Shown here: positions 58,149 through 64,000 of the stretch, in pieces
Position numbering within the stretch: the first letter of the stretch is position 1
How the letters are laid out: the number at the start of each line of letters is the position of its first letter
NCBI GenBank assembly: GCA_037074705.1
Contig: CM073595.1
Coordinates: 66,764,139 to 66,828,138 of the forward strand
Length of the DNA: 64,000 bases
Source of the DNA: Zhengitettix transpicula
Lineage: Eukaryota; Arthropoda; Insecta; Orthoptera; Tetrigidae
Reading direction: 5' to 3'
Made by a program: the position numbers and the translations under genes
The notes under the pieces: model-generated
What the model was told of the DNA's origin: nothing
What the model saw: only the letters and a program-made list of their open reading frames with translations
Databases searched by the model: none

Positions 58149-59490
58149 TAAATAAAAATGAGTGTATGTGTCTATGTATGTATGTATGTATGTATGTATG
58201 TATGTTTATTTGTTCCGCATACAAATCTACACCCGTGGAGCAAATTTAACCAAATTTCGTACACGTGTTATTTGCGACCAGGAAACATACACTGTCTGGG
58301 TGAGACACGTCTACAGCCCCCAGGAGCGGGGCTGGAAATTTTCATACATGCTAAAACGGCGGATATTAGAGCCGGATAAATATTTTTCCATGTCAAAGAG
58401 ATTCATAGTAACTATGTAATGCGTGTATAATTTCAACCCCTAACCGCTTGGAAAAAAAGCTCCCTTAGCGGTGGGGGTGGAGATGCTTTACAAGAAAATA
58501 ACGCGAATACAACCGAGATTTGTGTCAAATCAGAGGTTATGGATGTCACTGAGTTTAATTATGGCATTCAACTTGGAATTAAACTCCCCAGTGGAAGGGA
58601 TGGGCGGGGTGTAAATTTTGGAACATGCAAACACGACAGATATATGCGTTGAATATAAATTTTTCAGATTCAATTATATTGATTGTATTTCTACTGATGT
58701 TGTTTGTGTATAATTTCAACCCCTTTTGGCATGGCAGTGGTACACCCGTAAGGGTTCGGGGTGGAGTGGAATTACATCAAAATAACGCAAACACATTCGA
58801 ATTTGGACTCGAATCCGGGGTTATATTTATCACTGTGTTTAATTATGACATACATCTTACAGTTTAACTCCCCCAAAATCCTAAGCAGTCGATATTTGCG
58901 TCGAATAAATATTTTTCTGGTTCACTAAAATTTATAAAATTTCTCTTCATGTTCCATATATTTAATAATAACCTCTTTCGGGATTTGGAGTGGAGCACCC
59001 TTAAGGGTGAGGGTGGAGTAGATTTCTATAGAAATAATCGAGATTGGACACGAATCCAGGGTTATGGTTGTGAGTGAGTTTAATTATGATATTCAAGCTG
59101 GCATTTAACTCCCCAGGGGCGAGGGATGGGCGGGGTGGAAATTTTGGAACATGCAAACACGTTTAAGTCCTCCAAGCGGGGGTGGTTAAGAGTGGAAATT
59201 TTCAAACATGCTAACACGGCCGATATTTGAGTCGGATAAAAATTTTCGGGGTAAAAGTAATTAATAGTGTTTGTTCCAATGAATATGAGTAAAATTTCAA
59301 CCTTTTACGGCATGGGAAAGGAGCACCCATAGGGGTGGGGGTGGAGGGCCGATACAAGAAAATAACTTGAATATAACACAGACTGGAGTCAAACCTAAAG
59401 TTATTGATAACGCTGAATTTAATTATGACATTCAACTAGCAATTAACCTCCCAGGGGCGGGGGTGGTCGGGGGTGGAAATTGTTACGGAC
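58149..59490 (+). mobile_element. Helitron-like element with internal ~280-bp minisatellite
   Basis: Begins with a (TATG)n run (58170-58205), then TTCCGCATACAAATCTACAC. Four to five degenerate units follow, marked by GTGGAAATTTTCAAACATGC-like, CGGCCGATATTTGAGTCGG-like, CCGGGGTTATGGATGTCAC-like and TTTAACTCCCCAGGGGCG-like phrases, at about 58331, 58610, 58880, 59191 and 59474. The same units occur at 39.1-39.7 kb. No Rep/helicase gene is present, so it is non-autonomous. Confidence 0.65.
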
Positions 59491-60663
59491 ACAGTCACTG
59501 TGATTTCCTGGATCTTGCGAGGGCGCTGGATTTTTGGAGGATCTGGAGGAGCTTTAGACTATCAAATCTGCCAACTTCCTGCGAAGGACAGCCTTATCAG
59601 CTATCCTACACCTACACTCTGGTCATCCTCCGAGAGAGCAACTTTGCTGCCAAGGACGGACCAGTCGACCGGGATCCAAAAACAATTTATAAATATCTTT
59701 ACTCACTATTAACAGCTCTTCGTTTCAAATTCCGTTATTTTCCAATGCAGAAAAAGGTATATAAATATTTTAAAATGATGAATAGTAGAATATTCAAAAT
59801 TATGTGGCCCGCAAGAGGAAAAGATCAAAATCTCATCAGGATAAAAACTTAATCAAACAGATAAGTTGAAATACTGAAGATGATACAGATTTTCATAAAA
59901 GCAGACTTAATAAAACCAAATTAATGAATAAGAAAGATAGCCAATACAGACAAAAAAGGGTAATATAAAATTAATTATATATAATATAATATATTAATTA
60001 TATTAGTTAATAATATAGAATTAAAAGGACTGCAATTGTGATATGAATTAGTGACGACAGGCAGAAATAAAATACCCAACTGAAAAGCAAATAAACGGGA
60101 ATTATTTAATAATTTTGTTGCATGGAAGACGAGAAAGAAACCGTTCTTAAATAAAACAAAAATTACAGGCTCATGTCAGAGATGATACACGTTAAATCAA
60201 AGATCACACAGGAATTAATGTACAAAGAGATACTATGAAACACAGCAATTGTTGCGTTCCCTTATTGTTACGCTAAACCTTCTGTTTTTCTCATTGTCGT
60301 TACTCCCTTACTGTCTGCTGTCCCTTTGTCGTTGCACTTTCGTCGCTTTTGAGTGTTGTCAACTGAGGCGTGCAGTTGTGTCGCTCTAGGCATGTGACGA
60401 AAGGAACAAGGATCCCAGAAACGTTGTTGTGTGGTACTTATATTACCCTTCAATGTCTGAATTGACTATCTTTCTCATTCATTATTACGTCAATCAGACG
60501 TAAATTTTTTTCATTTTAAAACCAAATTAATATATAAATTAATCAAGAGGGAAACCAGTTTAGCTTCGAAGAAAAATTGTAATAGATGTTACAGGGTTTA
60601 GGAAACAATAACCCATTTACGATTAACATTTTTATATTTAAAAAAATTAAGCTGTCGAACCAG

Positions 60664-60668
<5 letters not shown>

Positions 60669-60721
<53 letters not shown>
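60669..60721. repeat. (TA)26 microsatellite
   Basis: Pure TA run of about 53 nt. Confidence 0.95.
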
Positions 60722-60724
<3 letters not shown>

Positions 60725-61160
60725 AAAACCTGTGTAACTATGATGTTTTGATCTTTATAAATATTCTTTGTTTATTTTAAATGGATTAATTTATTTTGTT
60801 TTTCTGCAAATTGTCAGCTCTTCATACTGAAATATTAGTCATATATTTTATTTTCACGTCTGTTTTTAACAATGAACATCCTTAACGGCCATTAACAGAC
60901 CCTTTTTATAATTTAAAATAATTATTAAGCATTAAATCATTAATTAACAACACACAAAAACGTTTCTGTACATATTTGTAAAATCGTCAGGCTGTCAAAG
61001 TGAAAGAAAGGTTTTTGTTTTGATGTTTTCAACGTTTGCTCAGTTTTGATTGGTCACAGTGTAATTAATCTCGAATTTATATATTGATACATTATATGTG
61101 ACATATTGGTAAATTATGATATCGTCTGCTAATGTAACAATTTATATGTTCAATAAATTT

Positions 61161-61510
61161 TTCACGGTTACTCACCAGGTTCAGATTTCTCGATGCTGAA
61201 GTTTCAGCTGGTCGTTGTTGTCTACCGCTGGCTTCAGCCTGTGTGGCGATGGAACACGTGTGCGAGCCATATATGGTCTCGGACATGCTGATTGGCCGTT
61301 GAGGATCGCCTGACCACAGCGTCAAGGACACATGTTTTTCCATGTCGCGTAGTAAATGTCAGCCGATCCTCAACAGCCAATCAGCATGTCCGAGACCATA
61401 TATGGCTCGACACGTCACGCAGCGCCACACAGGCTGAAGCCAGTGGTAGAGAACAACGACCAGCAGAAACTTCAGCATCGAGAAATCTGAGCCTGGTGCG
61501 TTACCGTGAA
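61161..61510. mobile_element. 350-bp palindromic fold-back element
   Basis: TTCACGGTTACTCACCAGG at the left pairs with CCTGGTGCGTTACCGTGAA at the right; arms of about 140 bp match at roughly 90 per cent by eye through AGATTTCTCGATGCTGAAG, TGGCTTCAGCCTGTGTGGCG and ATGGTCTCGGACATGCTGAT. The loop is about 60 nt (61305-61365). Both arms contain CCATATATGG, the CArG-box consensus. Frames of 76-83 codons on both strands result from symmetry. Confidence 0.85.
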
Positions 61511-61979
61511 AGAATTAGTTAATAATTTACACCGCGAAAGCTGTCTTTCTTATTAAAATTATTTCCGTTGTGAGAGTCTGTGCGTTATTTAGGAAGTTAA
61601 ATTTATCAGTGTTTTTATTTAAGATGCATATCTTTAAAATGAGAACAAGAAATGCACGTGAATTTTGGGAACTGGGCGAAAATTGCATTTCTTCATATTA
61701 TAGAAAGCCATTTAATTGTGTTTATGGGACTTTATATGAAAACTTATGGAACGAATAAAAAAATGATTGACTATAATTTTAAATTTGTAATTATTGTAAG
61801 TAAAAATAATTACGGAATACGAAGAAGATGAATATGGGAACGCCAAAATCATTCCGCTTAAAAAAATTGATTTGCAGAAAAATAAATAAAATTAAACAAA
61901 TAGTTTTTAATTTAAATAAAAATTAATTATATAATTTCAAAAATTACTAAATTAAGTACCACTTTATTAATTTAATTTA

Positions 61980-62125
61980 ATGACTTTTCAAACAATGCAA
62001 CCTGGCCGATAACCCATTTAGGAATAGAGGTCGAGTTGGGTTACATAAAAATAACGAAAAAAATCGGGAGGGGGGGGGGGGTTATGGATAAATGACATCT
62101 CGGGCAACGCCGGGCACTCAGCTAG
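61980..62125 (+). mobile_element. Helitron-like 3' end
   Basis: Degenerate unit (GGGTTACATAAAAATAACGA, G-run, GGTTATGGAT) then TCGGGCAACGCCGGGCACTC, a stem CGG..CCG type hairpin, and CTAG at 62122-62125. It matches the end at 39754. Confidence 0.65.
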
Positions 62126-64000
62126 TTAAAAATAAAATGCTGTTTAAAACAGTTTCGATAATTTGTTATTATGCAATATTAAATGTGAACTTGTATTCTA
62201 ATCTCACAGTTTTAATAATAAAAATAAAATATATAAAAATGTTGTTTGATTCCTCCGGGGTTAGTAGGATTTAAGTACATGAGTAAACTTAACTCTTTTC
62301 TAAGGATCTTTTCGTGTATGAATTTCTGTATTTGCTCCGGACGTCACAATCTCTACAAACACTGCATGCATTTTCTCCTTTTCTAACATACGGCCATTGA
62401 ATCTGTTGAGCCCTTAACATTCGTAATAACATTGGACCTCCAAGAAGTGCGAGACAATGACATGCAACAACAGGCGTCTGTCAGCGTCACTCCCCTAAAT
62501 TTGTAATTCGCAGTTTGTATTTATTTAATCTACAAATGGGCAGTTTGCCCGGCGATAGATGCATGAAATTATAATTAAATTAAAGAGACAATAAAAGAAA
62601 GTAGAGTAAATTAATATAATTAACTTTTAAAAAGCAAGGTTTAGGGACAGTATTTCAAATATAAATACATGTATATAGAATTATATGAATTAAATATTAA
62701 TTTTAAAACAAGTTAAAGATAGAATTAAGATTCTACTGGCCTGAAAATAGAGATTAAGTAACTATTTAACTATCTAAGGAGCCAACCATTTTACTTTAGT
62801 TTATAACGGAACACTATCACTTCACTTTACTGCAATACACTTCCCTACACTACCGTATAGTCACTAGAGAGTTCCGATTAAGTCTAAATTTTCTTTCCGT
62901 TAGAGGACTTTCTACCATCACTCTTGCATGTAAATTGTTCCTGTTATTTACTGTCGTATTTAGCAATGCAACGGTGTGTCACAATTATTTTTTTTCATCT
63001 GATGTGTGTAATTTTTGGTTACTGAATTATTGACTCTGGACTTTGCACAGTGTCTTACATTTGGCATCAACTTGATACAGATTTTAAGAGGGAACAATAT
63101 CGCTTCACTGTTCTGATTTGTTTAAATTATTTCTCTTCAATGATTTTAAATTTAATATGACTTCTTTTTAATACGAAAACTGATTAATAATTTTCTAAAA
63201 CATTTAAGTTTGCAAATTTGAAGGTTTCTGCAATATTCTCAATTATTTATATAATTTTTAAAATCACCGTCAATTGAAGAAGAATCTCAGATATAAAAAA
63301 TTAATGTCACTTTAAGAGATTATTGTTGACTTGTAAATGTTTTTAAAAATAAATATATTTTCTTGTTGTAGATATGATTCTTGCAATTAAATATTTTAGA
63401 AAATTATTAATTAGATTTCTTATTAAAATGGTGATTGAATAAAAACACATGATTTCTCTTTTAGAGGATGCGATTTCAGGTAATAAATTCCATTCGTCTA
63501 CGGTCGTACGCACAAAAAAGAATTGCCAACGCCAGTTTGTGTCATCCGTAAGGATTTTATATTATCGGGGAACTGAAGTTTTAAATGTGCATATTCTGTT
63601 TGTCGGGTATGAGCAAACTCACATATTTCATATGCAGGTTTTTCTGTTACCACATTGTTTTTTTAAGAGTCTCAGCTTTATTCGACATGGAACTCGGTTG
63701 ACGATTAAAGGCGAGCAGGGTTTTTCTCGTCGCAGGTTGGAGTAGACGAAACTGAGTGTGTTTCATTCACTGGACTTGGATGGAATCGTAATTTTAAACG
63801 ATTGGTCCGATACGCCCATAAATAGACTAAGCCTGAGCCGAATCAACGCACTGTACACCTGACTATACGAATACAGAATAAATAAAATAAGAATTTAGTT
63901 TATTTCTTTGACTGAAGCTGTTCCCACTGATGACCATAATATTGGAATTCGTGCCCGCTGATGGTGTCCCGGAGATTATACGTTTACCATTAGGTAACTG

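Larger units (their letters stand above)
59490..61980. other. unique DNA between Helitron-like unit array and 3' end
   Basis: Interrupts the array at 59490 and gives way to a degenerate unit at about 61980. 59.47-59.85 kb has a 161-codon frame of unknown origin; 59.9-60.6 kb is AT-rich; the (TA)n tract and the palindrome lie inside. It is either captured or inserted DNA within one element, or spacer between two partial elements. Confidence 0.45.
53340..64000 (+). other. LGR intron continuing past the window (at least 10.7 kb)
   Basis: No further LRR or transmembrane exon was found. It holds a hAT-like copy (53393-54193), Helitron-like DNA (58149-62125), a (TA)n tract (60669-60721) and a palindrome (61161-61510). 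From 54.2 to 57.8 kb and from 62.2 kb to the end I see only AT-rich sequence with chance frames. Confidence 0.6.

Noticed and set aside
58170..58205. Tandem TATG repeats as a CRISPR-like array
   Set aside because: Simple tetranucleotide microsatellite without spacers; eukaryotic context.
61092..61522. Frames of 76 and 83 codons on opposite strands
   Set aside because: Same reason: symmetry of a fold-back element.
63449..63745. 98-codon frame near the window end as the next LGR exon
   Set aside because: No LRR or transmembrane pattern and no phase 2 acceptor in front of it.

Overview
This is eukaryotic DNA, most likely from an insect. It is AT-rich, its genes are split into short exons with GT-AG introns, and it is full of short non-autonomous transposons and (TA)n runs. 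I read three genes, all on the + strand, by joining exons whose splice phases match. A hemimetabolous insect such as a cockroach or termite would fit the large introns, repeat load and CpG pattern, but that is inference.

Region 1 (1-14.2 kb) is the 3' part of a MAP kinase kinase 7 gene (hemipterous, the JNK kinase). It holds kinase subdomains VIII-XI, a long proline/histidine-rich tail and the stop codon, in five exons (520-743, 2244-2390, 4928-5146, 12824-13360, 14034-14187). The 7.7-kb third intron is crowded with fold-back elements, a tRNA-like composite repeat and a mariner-type transposase relic.

Region 2 (14.2-28.1 kb) has no gene I can support. It contains many copies of two related fold-back families (A and B) linked to (TA)n, including one nested inside another, and then a CpG-rich block (about 25.8-28.1 kb) ahead of the next gene.

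Region 3 (28.1-31.8 kb) is a complete four-exon SRA1 gene (steroid receptor RNA activator protein, 203 codons). A near-perfect 120-bp inverted repeat brackets its promoter and first two exons, and a 31-bp copy of its last coding exon sits in its second intron.

Region 4 (34.3-64 kb) is the 5' part of a relaxin-receptor-like LGR gene (type C, Lgr3/RXFP-like). It has a hydrophobic N-terminus, one LDLa module, a cysteine cluster and eight leucine-rich repeats on exons of mostly 69/72 nt, all phase 2. The seven-transmembrane part is not found and should lie beyond 64 kb. Its introns hold a 591-bp Tc1/mariner-type palindrome, a pair of hAT-like elements, Helitron-like elements with an internal minisatellite of about 280 bp, and a 350-bp palindrome.

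The genes are not an operon. MKK7 acts in JNK signalling, SRA1 is a nuclear/RNA-linked regulator and the LGR is a membrane receptor. The clearest joint pattern is base composition: CpG is scarce over MKK7 (and about 11 kb downstream of it) and over SRA1, and common over the LGR gene and the SRA1 upstream region. The most unusual sequence signal is the motif ATTTCAGGTAAG in the arms of the fold-back families, which resembles a recursive splice site.
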